Origin: Spongiactinospora sp. TRM90649
GTDB lineage: Bacteria; Actinomycetota; Actinomycetes; Streptosporangiales; Streptosporangiaceae
Length of the DNA: 64,000 nt
Direction of reading: 5' to 3'
Assembly (NCBI RefSeq): GCF_029382225.1
Contig: NZ_JARLTC010000019.1
Coordinates: 152,156 to 216,155, forward strand
Of this stretch, positions 36,108-44,434 are shown in pieces (position 1 is the first letter of the stretch; each line of letters opens with the position of its first letter). A model generated the notes under the pieces. It saw only the letters and a list, made by a program, of their open reading frames with translations. It had not been told where the DNA came from and made no database searches. Position numbers and translations under genes: made by a program.

Positions 36108-37211
36108 TCAGAGGCCGGAGGGGACGGCGGCCCCGAGACCGGGGACCGGGTGGCCGCCCGGCGGGGCGAGGAAACCCACGGCGGCCTCGCCGGGAGTGGA
36201 GGCGAGGTCGCTCCCGAGCGTGCCGGCGATCGCCGCCGACACCAGCGCGCTGGCGAAGGAGGTGCCGCTCCAGCGCGCGTAGCCGCGAAACCCGGCCGTG
36301 TGCAGGAAGCTGCTGGTGAGCCACTCGCCGGGCGCGCAGGCATCGACCCACGGGCCGTGCGCGGAGAACGGCGCGGCGGACTGGCCGGCGGTGTCGAGCG
36401 CCCCGACGGCGATCACCTCGGGCAGCGCGGCGGGCCAGAACGGGCGAGCCGAGGGCGTGTTGCCCGCGCAGGCGACGACCGCCGTGCCGCCGCCGCCCCG
36501 TGTGGACAGCCGGGCCAGCGCCGCGGCCAGCAGCGGCGGCGGCGCGTCGTCGGGGGTGTAGCCGCCGAAGGAGAGGTTCAGCACTTCCGGGGGATCGTGG
36601 CGGAGACGGTCGAGGGCGCGCAGCACCCCCGCCTCGTCGCCGACGCCGTGGCCGTCGAGCACCCGCGAGACCCGCAGGCGCACGCCGGGCGCTCCGCGCA
36701 CCAGGAGCCCGGCGATGAACGTGCCGTGGCCCGCCTGGGTGTCGAGACGGCCGTCGCCGTCGGAGTCGGGGGTCTCGCCGTCGGCGTGGCCGACCTCGGC
36801 GAACCACGGGCTGGGCCGCCACCACGGGTGCCCGGCGATCCCGGTGTCGAGGACGGCCACCGTCACGGCGCGGGGCCCGGCCGGTTCGGGGGACCAGGTG
36901 ACGGGATCGGCGGGCACCGGCCGCGAGGCGGGGCCGCCGAACCACAGCGGCTGCCCGACGAACACGTGGTTGGCGGAGGCGAGATGGCCGCGCGCCCGCA
37001 GGTCGGCGGCGATCCGGAGGGGATCGAGACCGGGGTTCAGCCACACCGTGCGGACGCCGCCCGCCGAGGAGGCGGCGCGGATCCATCGCTCGGCCGCGCG
37101 GGCGCCGCGACGGTCGGTGATGAGCTGTCCTGGGCGGATCAGGGAGGGCGGCCCGTCCGGGCGTTCCACGATCGCGATGTCGGTGTGCACGGCGGCTCCG
37201 CGTGGGGTCAT
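36108..37211 (-). CDS. Intracellular S8 (subtilisin-like) serine protease
   Basis: 367-aa subtilase with a complete triad: Asp122 (VAVLDTGIAGH), His162 (QAGHGTFIAGL) and Ser318 (WSGTSFASALV), plus the oxyanion Asn in VACAGNTPSA. No signal peptide is present: the N-terminus reads MTPRGAAVHTDIAIVERPDG, and residues 1-110 form a non-secretory extension. It should therefore act in the cytoplasm, unlike most actinobacterial subtilases. It is the first gene of the protease/sigma/CHAT operon. The leader is short and no Shine-Dalgarno is obvious before ATG 37211. Confidence 0.9.
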   Translation of the reverse strand: MTPRGAAVHTDIAIVERPDGPPSLIRPGQLITDRRGARAAERWIRAASSAGGVRTVWLNPGLDPLRIAADLRARGHLASANHVFVGQPLWFGGPASRPVPADPVTWSPEPAGPRAVTVAVLDTGIAGHPWWRPSPWFAEVGHADGETPDSDGDGRLDTQAGHGTFIAGLLVRGAPGVRLRVSRVLDGHGVGDEAGVLRALDRLRHDPPEVLNLSFGGYTPDDAPPPLLAAALARLSTRGGGGTAVVACAGNTPSARPFWPAALPEVIAVGALDTAGQSAAPFSAHGPWVDACAPGEWLTSSFLHTAGFRGYARWSGTSFASALVSAAIAGTLGSDLASTPGEAAVGFLAPPGGHPVPGLGAAVPSGL

Positions 37212-37238
37212 CGATGAGTAATCGATCGGTCACGGAGT

Positions 37239-37267
37239 GTATCCTGCTTGCGCCGGTGACGTGTCAA
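37239..37267 (-). promoter_or_regulatory. Likely promoter of the subtilase-sigma-CHAT operon
   Basis: On the minus strand TTGACA (37262-37267 complement) is followed after 17 bases by GGATAC (37239-37244 complement). Transcription would start near 37232, about 20 bases before the subtilase ATG. The -35 is a perfect consensus for a principal sigma factor, the -10 is imperfect. Confidence 0.5.
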
Positions 37268-37341
37268 GTGCCCCCGGCGCAACACATAGGTATGACCCGC
37301 CCCTGGTGTCACGTCACGACCGACGGTAGTCTCTCCTACAG

Positions 37342-37351
37342 TCACTAGTGA
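37342..37351. promoter_or_regulatory. Perfect palindrome in the divergent region before DUF3145
   Basis: TCACTAGTGA, 58 bases upstream of the DUF3145 start codon and about 130 upstream of the divergent subtilase gene. Possible operator, on symmetry and position only. Confidence 0.3.
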
Positions 37352-37408
37352 TCATCCCAGCACGAGGCCGTTGGGGAAGGCGCACCTCGTACCGAAACGG
37401 GAGGTCCG

Positions 37409-37903
37409 GTGTCTGCTCGTGGCGTGCTTTACGTCCACTCGGCTCAGCCTGCGCTGTGCCCGCACATCGAATGGGCGGTCGCGGGCGTTCTCGGCGTGCC
37501 CGTCGACCTGACGTGGACCCCGCAGCCGGCCGCGCCCGGCACCGTGCGCGCGCAGGCCGAGTGGGAGGGCCATGCCGGTACCGCCGCGGCGGTCACGTCC
37601 TCACTCATGGGCTGGCAACGCATCCGCTTCGAGATAACCGAGGACGCCTCGCCGGGCGCCGACGGCGCCCGGCACGCCTACACCCCCACGCTCGGGGCGT
37701 TCACCGCGGTCATCGGGGCCGCGGGCGACATCCTGGTGCCCGAAGACCGCCTGCGCGCCGCCATGCTCTCGGCGGGGCAGGGCAGGACCGTCCTGGAAGA
37801 CGAGCTCGACAGGCTGCTCGGTCGCCCCTGGGATGAGGAACTGGAGCCCTTCCGCTACGCGGGCGACGGCGCGCCGGTGCGCTGGCTGCACGCCGCCGTG
37901 TGA
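37409..37903 (+). CDS. DUF3145 family protein
   Basis: 164-aa conserved actinobacterial protein of unknown function. It opens with ARGVLYVHSAQPALCPHIEWAVAG, has SSLMGWQRIRFEITEDAS in the middle and ends with WDEELEPFRYAGDGAPVRWLHAA. No signal or membrane segments. In actinobacteria it often lies near the fatty-acid synthesis operon, as here. GTG 37409 has GGGAGG five bases upstream. A very strong palindromic terminator follows. Confidence 0.9.
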   Translation: MSARGVLYVHSAQPALCPHIEWAVAGVLGVPVDLTWTPQPAAPGTVRAQAEWEGHAGTAAAVTSSLMGWQRIRFEITEDASPGADGARHAYTPTLGAFTAVIGAAGDILVPEDRLRAAMLSAGQGRTVLEDELDRLLGRPWDEELEPFRYAGDGAPVRWLHAAV

Positions 37904-37971
37904 GGCGGGAGGGGTCCACTGGCACGTCGCGCGTGTGCGCGGTCGGGGAAGCCGCACACCCGCCGGCGGGT

Positions 37972-38013
37972 ACGGCGAAGCCCCCGCACCGATCGGTGCG
38001 GGGGCTTCGCCGT
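37972..38013. terminator. 42-bp perfect palindrome, bidirectional terminator
   Basis: The 42 bases are perfectly self-complementary, with the centre at GATC (37991-37994). As RNA this gives a 19-bp stem with a 4-base loop. It lies between the convergent DUF3145 and accD genes, 10 bases from the accD stop, and should terminate both. Confidence 0.9.
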
Positions 38014-38023
38014 CTGGTAAGCC

Positions 38024-39448
38024 CTAGAGCGGGATGTTGCCGTGCGCGCCCCTGGCCGGAGTGGCCTGGGCGAGCACCTTGGCGATGGCGCCCCTGGTGG
38101 CGGCGGGCGAGATGACCTCGTCCACCACGCCGAGGTCGAGGGCCCGGTCGAGGCCGCCCGCCAGCTTCTCGTGCTCCTCGGCCAGCCGGTCTTCGAGGGC
38201 GGCGCGCTCCTCCTCGGGCACCGCGGCCAGCTCGCGGCGCTTGATCACGCGCACGGCGGCCCTGGCGCCCATCACCGCCACCTCGGCGGTCGGCCAGGCG
38301 AACACGCGGGTGGCGCCCAGCGAGCGGGAGTTCATCGCGATGTAGGCCCCGCCGTACGCCTTGCGGGTGACCAGGGTGACGCGCGGCACGGACGCCTCGG
38401 CGAAGGCGTGCAGCAGCTTGGCGCCCCTGCGCACCACGCCGTCGTGCTCCTGGCCGACGCCGGGCAGGTAGCCGGGCACGTCGACGAGGACGACCAGAGG
38501 CACCCCGAACGCATCGCACATCCGGACGAACCTGGCGGCCTTCTCCGCCGAGGTCGAGTCGAGGCACCCGCCGAGGCGCATCGGGTTGTTGGCGATCACG
38601 CCGACCGTGCGGCCGGCCAGCCGCCCGAGGGTGGTCACGATGTTGGGCGCCCACTTGGGGTGCAGTTCCACACCCGGCTCGTCGAGCAGGTCCTTCACGA
38701 GCGGCTTGACGTCGTAGGCGCGGCGCGGGGAGTCGGGCAGCAGGTCGCCGAAGTCGACCTCGGAGACCTCTGTGGCGCGGATCCGGCCCTGGTGGCCCAG
38801 CAGCACGGCCAGCCGCCTGGCCTGCACCAGTGCCTCGGCCTCGGTCTTGGCCACGACGTGGACCACGCCGCTGCGCTTGCTGTGCGGCTCGGGGCCGCCG
38901 AGCGCGGCCATGTCGATCTGCTCGCCGGTCACGCTGCGTACGACGTCGGGGCCGGTGACGAAGATGCGGCCCTGGTCGGCGAGCACCACGATGTCGGTGA
39001 GCGCGGGGCCGTAGGCGGCGCCTCCGGCGGCGGGGCCCACCACGACCGAGAGCTGCGGCACGACGCCGGACGCCTTGGTCATGGCGGCGAACACGCGGCC
39101 GACCGCGTGCAGCGACTCCACGCCCTCGGCGAGACGGGCGCCACCGGAGTGCCAGACGCCGATGATCGGCACCCGCTCCCGGACGGCGACGTCGTAGGCG
39201 TGCACGATGTGCTCGCAGCCCTCGCCGCCCATCGCGCCGCCCTGGATCCGCGCGTCGCTGCAGAAGGCGACCACCGGCACGCCCTCGACGCGCCCCATCG
39301 CGGCCAGGACGCCGCTCTTGTCCTCGGGAGTGATCAGGCGGAGCGACCCCTCGTCGAGCAGCGCGGTCAGGCGCACCCGGGGGTCACGGGGATCGGCGGC
39401 CTCCTCATCGGAGGCAGCGGTCACCACCCTGTTGTCAAGTACCGTCAT
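38024..39448 (-). CDS. accD: Acyl-CoA carboxylase carboxyltransferase (beta) subunit
   Basis: 474-aa carboxyltransferase that moves CO2 from biotin to acetyl- or propionyl-CoA. Two crotonase-like halves: the first with CSDARIQGGAMGGEGCEHIVHAYD and GVWHSGGARLAEGV, the second with YLPGVGQEHDGVVRRGAKLLHAFAEA and AYGGAYIAMNSRSLGA. As the last gene after fabD-fabH-acpP-fabF it resembles accD6 at the end of the mycobacterial FAS-II operon and probably makes malonyl-CoA for fatty acids. Which alpha subunit it uses is unknown. ATG 39448 has GAGGAG upstream. Confidence 0.93.
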   Translation of the reverse strand: MTVLDNRVVTAASDEEAADPRDPRVRLTALLDEGSLRLITPEDKSGVLAAMGRVEGVPVVAFCSDARIQGGAMGGEGCEHIVHAYDVAVRERVPIIGVWHSGGARLAEGVESLHAVGRVFAAMTKASGVVPQLSVVVGPAAGGAAYGPALTDIVVLADQGRIFVTGPDVVRSVTGEQIDMAALGGPEPHSKRSGVVHVVAKTEAEALVQARRLAVLLGHQGRIRATEVSEVDFGDLLPDSPRRAYDVKPLVKDLLDEPGVELHPKWAPNIVTTLGRLAGRTVGVIANNPMRLGGCLDSTSAEKAARFVRMCDAFGVPLVVLVDVPGYLPGVGQEHDGVVRRGAKLLHAFAEASVPRVTLVTRKAYGGAYIAMNSRSLGATRVFAWPTAEVAVMGARAAVRVIKRRELAAVPEEERAALEDRLAEEHEKLAGGLDRALDLGVVDEVISPAATRGAIAKVLAQATPARGAHGNIPL

Positions 39449-39458
39449 GAGCGGCTCC

Positions 39459-40691
39459 TCAGTGAGTGGTGAAGGCGATCGCGACGTTGTGGCCGCCGAA
39501 CCCGAACGAGTTGTTGATCGCGGCGAGGTCTCCGCCGGGGAGCTTGCGCGGCTCACCCGAGACGATCTCGACCTCGATACCGTCGGCCGGGTCGTCCAGG
39601 TTCGCGGTGGCGGGCACGATGCGCTCGTGCAGGGAGAGCACGGTGAAGACCGACTCGATCCCCCCGGCGCCGCCGAGCAGGTGACCCGTCATCGACTTGG
39701 TGGCGGTCACCAGCGGGTGAGCGCCGATCGCCTCCTTGATCGCATGGGTCTCGATCTCGTCCCCGACGGGAGTCGAGGTGGCGTGCGCGTTGACGTGGAT
39801 GATGTCGCGCGGGGTGAGGCCTGCGTCGCGCAGCGCGAAGTGCATGGCCTGCTGTCCGCCGATGCCGGACGGCTCGGGGGCGGAGATGTGGTGCCCGTCG
39901 CTGGTGTAGCCCGCACCGGCCGCGACGGCGTAGATCCGCGCCCCCCTGGCCTTGGCGTGCTCCTCGGACTCCAGCACCAGGATTCCCGAGCCCTCGCCGA
40001 GCACGAAGCCGTCCCGGCCCTTGTCGAACGGGCGGGAGGCACGCTGCGGCTCGTCGTTGCGGGTGGACATGGCGCGCATCGCGGCGAAGGACGCCACGTT
40101 CAGCGGGTGGATGGCCGCCTCGGTGCCGCCGGCCACGACGATGTCGGCCCGACCGGCGCGGATCATGTCGATCGCGTATCCGATAGACTCGGCGCCGGTG
40201 GCGCAGGCGCTGACCGTGGCGTGGGCCCCGGCCTTCGCGCCGAGGTCGATGCTGATCCACCCGGCCGCGCCGTTGGGCATGAGCATGGGCACGGTGAACG
40301 GCGAGAGCCGGTTCCAGCCCTTCTCACGGTAGGTGTCGTAGGCGGCGAGAATGGTGCTGATCCCGCCGATTCCGCTGCCGACCACCACACCCAGGCGCTC
40401 CCCGTCGACCTCCGGAGCCCCGGCGTCCTGCCAGGCCTCGCGGGCGGCGATGAGCGCGAACTGCTCTGTGCGGTCGAGCCGGCGCATCTCGGGCCGCGGG
40501 AGCACCTCGGCCGGGTCAACGGCGGCGACCCCGGCGAACTTCACCGGAACCGTGTCGACCCAGTCCTGGGTGAGCGTGTCGATGCCCGACCGACCGGCAA
40601 GGAGCGCCGACCAGGTCGAACCCGCGTCCCCACCGAGGGGCGTCGTCGCGCCGAGCCCGGTGACGACAACACGTACCTGGTCCCTAGCCAC
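39459..40691 (-). CDS. fabF: 3-oxoacyl-ACP synthase II
   Basis: 410-aa elongating condensing enzyme of type II fatty-acid synthesis. Catalytic Cys163 in TVSACATGAESI, histidines in NAHATSTPVGD and TKSMTGHLLGGAGGIE, C-terminal NNSFGFGGHN. It acts on acyl-ACP and malonyl-ACP. GTG start at 40691, with GAGGAG about 11 bases upstream. It lies between acpP and accD in the same operon and is clearly distinct from the polyketide KS-alpha at 2142. Confidence 0.95.
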   Translation of the reverse strand: MARDQVRVVVTGLGATTPLGGDAGSTWSALLAGRSGIDTLTQDWVDTVPVKFAGVAAVDPAEVLPRPEMRRLDRTEQFALIAAREAWQDAGAPEVDGERLGVVVGSGIGGISTILAAYDTYREKGWNRLSPFTVPMLMPNGAAGWISIDLGAKAGAHATVSACATGAESIGYAIDMIRAGRADIVVAGGTEAAIHPLNVASFAAMRAMSTRNDEPQRASRPFDKGRDGFVLGEGSGILVLESEEHAKARGARIYAVAAGAGYTSDGHHISAPEPSGIGGQQAMHFALRDAGLTPRDIIHVNAHATSTPVGDEIETHAIKEAIGAHPLVTATKSMTGHLLGGAGGIESVFTVLSLHERIVPATANLDDPADGIEVEIVSGEPRKLPGGDLAAINNSFGFGGHNVAIAFTTH

Positions 40692-40780
40692 TTTGTGTGC
40701 ACTCCTCTTGGTCGGTTTGCCTTGGGCGACAGGCCGTCCGCGGCGGGGGTCGCGGCTCGCGCCGCGGCCCGCCGGCGGGG

Positions 40781-41020
40781 TCAGCCCTGGATGAAACTGA
40801 TGACGTCCTTAACGGTCTTCAGGTTCTTGAGCTGGTCGTCGGGGATCTCGACGTCGAACTCGTCCTGGGCGGCGACGGCGATCTCGACCATGGACAGCGA
40901 GTCGATATCGAGGTCGTCCACGAAGTTCTTCTCCGGGGTCACCTCCGCTGCCGGGATGCCGGTGATCTCGTTGATGATCTTGCCGAGGCCGTCCAGGATC
41001 TCCTGCTCGGTCATGGCCAT
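40781..41020 (-). CDS. acpP: Acyl carrier protein for fatty-acid synthesis
   Basis: 79-aa carrier protein. The phosphopantetheine attachment serine is Ser41 in DDLDIDSLSMVEIAVA. Acidic helix 2 and the end VKDVISFIQG are typical of fatty-acid ACPs. ATG 41020 was chosen with AAGGAG ten bases upstream; ATG 41014 (MTEQEIL) is also plausible. Confidence 0.95.
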   Translation of the reverse strand: MAMTEQEILDGLGKIINEITGIPAAEVTPEKNFVDDLDIDSLSMVEIAVAAQDEFDVEIPDDQLKNLKTVKDVISFIQG

Positions 41021-41101
41021 GTCGCGACTACTCCTTGATCGGTTTTCTTTGACTTGGGTCTTGCGGTCCGTACGGCACGCGGTGCGCACGCCGTACAGGT
41101 C

Positions 41102-42058
41102 TCAGGGAAGCTCGACCACCTGGGCGGCGTAGGTGAGCCCCGCCCCGAAGCCGAGCAGCAGGGCCAGGCCGCCCGAGGGGACCTCACCACGCTCGATCAT
41201 CCGGGACAGCGCCATCGGGATCGACGCCGCCGACGTGTTGCCCGCGAGCACGATGTCACGGGCGATGACGGCGTTGTCGGCGCCGATCTTACGGGCGATG
41301 GACTCGATGATCCGCAGGTTGGCCTGGTGCGGCACGAAGGCGGCGAGTTCGGAAGGGTCGATCCCGGCGCGCTCACAGGCGCTCCTGGCCACCGGGTGCA
41401 GCGAGGTGGTGGCCCACCGGAAGACGGTCTGGCCTTCCTGATGGAGGAACGACCGGCGGTCCTTGACGATGATCGCGTCGGACTTGTCGCCCTCGCTGCC
41501 CCACACTACAGGGCCGACGCGCGGAACGTCGGAAGGGCCGACCACCACGGCGCCCGCGCCGTCCGCGAAGATCACCGCGGTGGACCGGTCGGTCCAGTCG
41601 AGCCAGTGCGAGAACTTCTCGGTGCCGACCACCAGCACGTTGCGCGCCGAGCCCGCTCGCACCGCGTCGGCGGCGGCGGACAGCGCGTAGCAGAACCCGG
41701 CGCAGGCGGCGTTCACGTCGAACGCGCCGGGCGCGGCGATGCCGAGGCGGGTGGCGACCCGGCCCGCGGCGTTGGGGATCTGCGACTCCATCGTGCAGGT
41801 GGCCACGATGACCAGGTCGATGTCGGCGGCCGGGAGGCCGCTCGCGGCGAGTGCCTTGCCGCCCGCGTGGACGGCGAGGTCGATCTCGGTCTCCTCCGGC
41901 GAGGCCAGCCGCCGCTCGGCGATGCCGACGCGGCTCTGAATCCACTCGTCGTTCGTGTCGATCGTCTTGGCGAGATCGTCATTGGTCACGACGTTGGCGG
42001 GCTGGTAGTGGCCGAAGGCCAGGATTCTGGCGCCGGGCGCCCCCTGCGCGATCTTCAC
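41102..42058 (-). CDS. fabH: 3-oxoacyl-ACP synthase III
   Basis: 318-aa initiating condensing enzyme that joins an acyl-CoA starter to malonyl-ACP. Catalytic triad: Cys119 in NAACAGFCYALS, His in FVPHQANLRIIE and Asn in LAGNTSAASIPMAL. Actinobacterial FabH usually accepts branched starters; this cannot be read from the sequence. The GTG start overlaps the fabD stop (GTGA). Confidence 0.95.
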   Translation of the reverse strand: MKIAQGAPGARILAFGHYQPANVVTNDDLAKTIDTNDEWIQSRVGIAERRLASPEETEIDLAVHAGGKALAASGLPAADIDLVIVATCTMESQIPNAAGRVATRLGIAAPGAFDVNAACAGFCYALSAAADAVRAGSARNVLVVGTEKFSHWLDWTDRSTAVIFADGAGAVVVGPSDVPRVGPVVWGSEGDKSDAIIVKDRRSFLHQEGQTVFRWATTSLHPVARSACERAGIDPSELAAFVPHQANLRIIESIARKIGADNAVIARDIVLAGNTSAASIPMALSRMIERGEVPSGGLALLLGFGAGLTYAAQVVELP

Positions 42059-42951
42059 TTGAGCAGCTCCCTGGCACTGTCGAGGTCTTCGGGCGTCTTC
42101 AGGGCGGCGGTCGCCACCCCGCGCATTCCACGCTTGGCCAGTCCGGTCAGCGTGCCACCGGGGAGCAGTTCTATCATCCGGGTGGCCCCCAGCTCGATCA
42201 TGGTGGTCATGCACGAATCCCACCGGACCGGGCTGGCGACCTGAGCGACCAGACGCGACAGCAGATCCGCGCCCGTGGCCACCGGCCTGCCGTCGAAGTT
42301 GGACAGCAGGGTGACCTGAGGGTCGCCCGGGGTCACGTCGGCCGCGGCGGCGCGAAGCTGCTCGACCGCCGGGGCCATGTGCACGGTGTGGAAGGCGCCC
42401 GCCACGGACAGCGGGATGAGCCGGGCGCGGGCCGGGGCGTCCTCCTTGAACGCCGCGAGCTGCGCCAGGGTGCCTCCGGCCACGATCTGACCGGCGCCGT
42501 TGATGTTGGCGGGGGTCAGCCCGTGCCGCTCGATCGCGGCCAGCACGTCGTCCTCGACGCCGCCGAGGATCGCCGTCATGCCCGTCTCGGTGATCGCGGC
42601 GGCCTTCGCCATCGCCTGCGCGCGTTCCCGGACCAGCCCGAGGGCCTGCTCCGGGGTCAGCACGCCGGCCACGCACGCGGCGGCGAACTCGCCCACGCTG
42701 TGTCCCGCGACGAGGCCGGGATCGGCGCCCAGTTGCTCGGCGGCGGCCAGCGAGGCGGCGACCAGGAGCGGCTGCGCGACTGCGGTGTCGCGGATCTCGT
42801 CGGCGTTCGCGGTGGTGCCGTAGGCGATGAGATCCAGACCGACGATCTCCGACCACGCGGACATCCGGTCCGCGAAGCCGGGCAGGTCGAGCCACGGAGC
42901 GAGAAAGCCTGGGGTCTGGGCGCCTTGGCCCGGAGCGACGATGACGAGCAC
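42055..42951 (-). CDS. fabD: Malonyl-CoA:ACP transacylase
   Basis: 298-aa enzyme loading malonyl groups onto ACP. Active serine Ser85 in AGHSVGEFAAA, His187 in GAFHTVHM, and the N-terminal LVIVAPGQGAQTPGF. GTG 42951 matches the family start. The frame is open to 43014, but that extension does not match homologues. In many actinobacteria this enzyme also serves polyketide synthases that lack their own transacylase, which may apply to the cluster at 1-4.6 kb. Confidence 0.94.
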   Translation of the reverse strand: MLVIVAPGQGAQTPGFLAPWLDLPGFADRMSAWSEIVGLDLIAYGTTANADEIRDTAVAQPLLVAASLAAAEQLGADPGLVAGHSVGEFAAACVAGVLTPEQALGLVRERAQAMAKAAAITETGMTAILGGVEDDVLAAIERHGLTPANINGAGQIVAGGTLAQLAAFKEDAPARARLIPLSVAGAFHTVHMAPAVEQLRAAAADVTPGDPQVTLLSNFDGRPVATGADLLSRLVAQVASPVRWDSCMTTMIELGATRMIELLPGGTLTGLAKRGMRGVATAALKTPEDLDSARELLK

Positions 42952-43021
42952 GAAATCCAGCCTGCCCTGTAGAAGTTCACCACCCGGATAGAGATCCGCA
43001 CGAACTTTGTCCACGGTTTCT

Positions 43022-43036
43022 TGTAGGGATCCTACA
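43022..43036. promoter_or_regulatory. Inverted repeat upstream of fabD, candidate operator
   Basis: TGTAGG-GAT-CCTACA, perfect 6-bp arms, about 70 bases before the fabD start and 33 bases after the fasR stop. Downstream on the minus strand TGGACA and TATCCG with a 17-base spacer could be a promoter. It is a plausible binding site for the FasR-type regulator encoded next door. Confidence 0.45.
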
Positions 43037-43068
43037 GGGGAGATTTCGTATCGATTACGGGATAAGGG

Positions 43069-44319
43069 CTAGGTTACGGGTGTCTCGGTCAACCTTCCCA
43101 GGATCAGCCCGACCTGCAGCGTGAACGCCGAACGCCCCTCTGTCGGCTGGTAACCGGTCAGTTCGGTGATTTTCTTGAGCCGGTACCTGACGGTGTTGGG
43201 GTGCACGAACAGCAGCCGCGCCGTGGCCTCCAGCGATGTGCCCTGCTCCAGGTAGGTGGCCAGGGTGTCGAGCAGCGGGGTGCCCGCCAGCGGGATGTAG
43301 ACGTTCTCGATGAGCTGGTCCCTGGCGTCGGTGTCGCCGTCGATGGCCCGCTCGGCGAGCAGTTCGTCGGCGTTGACCGGGCGCGGGGCGTCGGGCCACC
43401 CTCCGGCGGCCCGCAGCCCGGCCAGGGCGGCGCGGGCCGAGCGGGCGGCGGTGTGCAGGTCGGGCACCTCCGGGCCGATCACGATGGGGCCGGTGCCGAA
43501 GCGCGGGGCCATCTGCCTGGCCGCCGCGGCGGCGCTCTCCGCCCCGCCGACGATCACGATGAGCCGGTCGCCCTGGACACCCGCCAGCAGGTCGAGCCCG
43601 GACCTGCGGCCCTTGTCGCGCAGGCCGTCGATGATGGACTCCGGCTTGCCCGGCGGGGTGCAGCCCGCGAGCACCACGACCGGCGAGGAGGTCCAGCCCA
43701 GCGCCGCCGCCCAGGAGTGCAGGCCGTCGTCGACCTCGCCCCTGACCAGGGCGTCCACGATCAGCGCCTCCAGGCGGGCGTCCCAGGCCCCGCGTACCTC
43801 GGCCTCGCGGGCGTAGACCTGGGCGGCGGCGAACGCGACGTCGCGGGTGTAGCGCAGCATGGCCTGTTCGAGCAGGCCGCCGCCGCCGGGCGCGGCCAGG
43901 TCGTCGACCTGGGCCTCGACCACCTCGACCACGACGCGCACGATGTCGACCGTCTGCTGCAGGGAGATCGAGCGTTTCAGCTCGCGCGGCGCGGTGCCGA
44001 AGAACTCGATGCTGGGGGTCGGCCGCCTGCCCTCGCCCGCGTGCTGGAACCACTCCACGAAGGCGGCGATGCCCGCCTGCGCCACCAGCCCGACCCAGGA
44101 GCGGTCCTCGGCCGACAGGGCGCGGAACCACGGCAGCCGCTCGTCCATGCGGGCCATCGCCGCGGTGCCGAGGGTGCCCATCGCGCGTTCCAGCCGCCGC
44201 GTGGTGTCCGCGCGGGCCCGGTCGCCGTTCTCGGCGTCTTCCGCGGGCCTGCTGTCGTATGCGGGCCGTACGGACCGCCTTTCGGATGCCTCGGTCACGC
44301 TCCTAGACTGCCAGCTCAT
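43069..44319 (-). CDS. fasR: PucR-type transcriptional regulator of fatty-acid synthesis (FasR-like)
   Basis: 416-aa regulator with a C-terminal PucR helix-turn-helix (about residues 350-400: YLEQGTSLEATARLLFVHPNTVRYRLKKITE) and a GGDEF-like middle region. The N-terminal domain contains RMDERLPWFRALSAEDRSWVGLVAQAGIAAFVEWF, very close to streptomycete FasR, which activates fabD-fabH-acpP-fabF. Its position directly upstream of fabD supports the name. The start is uncertain: ATG 44319 is used, GTG 44298 (VTEASERR) has AGGAG only one base away. Confidence 0.9.
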   Translation of the reverse strand: MSWQSRSVTEASERRSVRPAYDSRPAEDAENGDRARADTTRRLERAMGTLGTAAMARMDERLPWFRALSAEDRSWVGLVAQAGIAAFVEWFQHAGEGRRPTPSIEFFGTAPRELKRSISLQQTVDIVRVVVEVVEAQVDDLAAPGGGGLLEQAMLRYTRDVAFAAAQVYAREAEVRGAWDARLEALIVDALVRGEVDDGLHSWAAALGWTSSPVVVLAGCTPPGKPESIIDGLRDKGRRSGLDLLAGVQGDRLIVIVGGAESAAAAARQMAPRFGTGPIVIGPEVPDLHTAARSARAALAGLRAAGGWPDAPRPVNADELLAERAIDGDTDARDQLIENVYIPLAGTPLLDTLATYLEQGTSLEATARLLFVHPNTVRYRLKKITELTGYQPTEGRSAFTLQVGLILGRLTETPVT

Positions 44320-44434
44320 CCAGGGTGCTCACGCGCGGACCCGGATTCACGGCGTTCCAGAGGCGATTACCGCCCCCGGATCGTCGTCGCGACGGTCTCT
44401 GGGGATTGTCGGTGTGCGGGCGTAACTTCGGAGT

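Noticed and set aside
32451..37211. Type III-E CRISPR effector complex next to the TPR-CHAT gene
   Set aside because: No Cas7-11-like gene, no array and no adaptation genes are present. Only the protease and sigma-factor parts are similar in concept.
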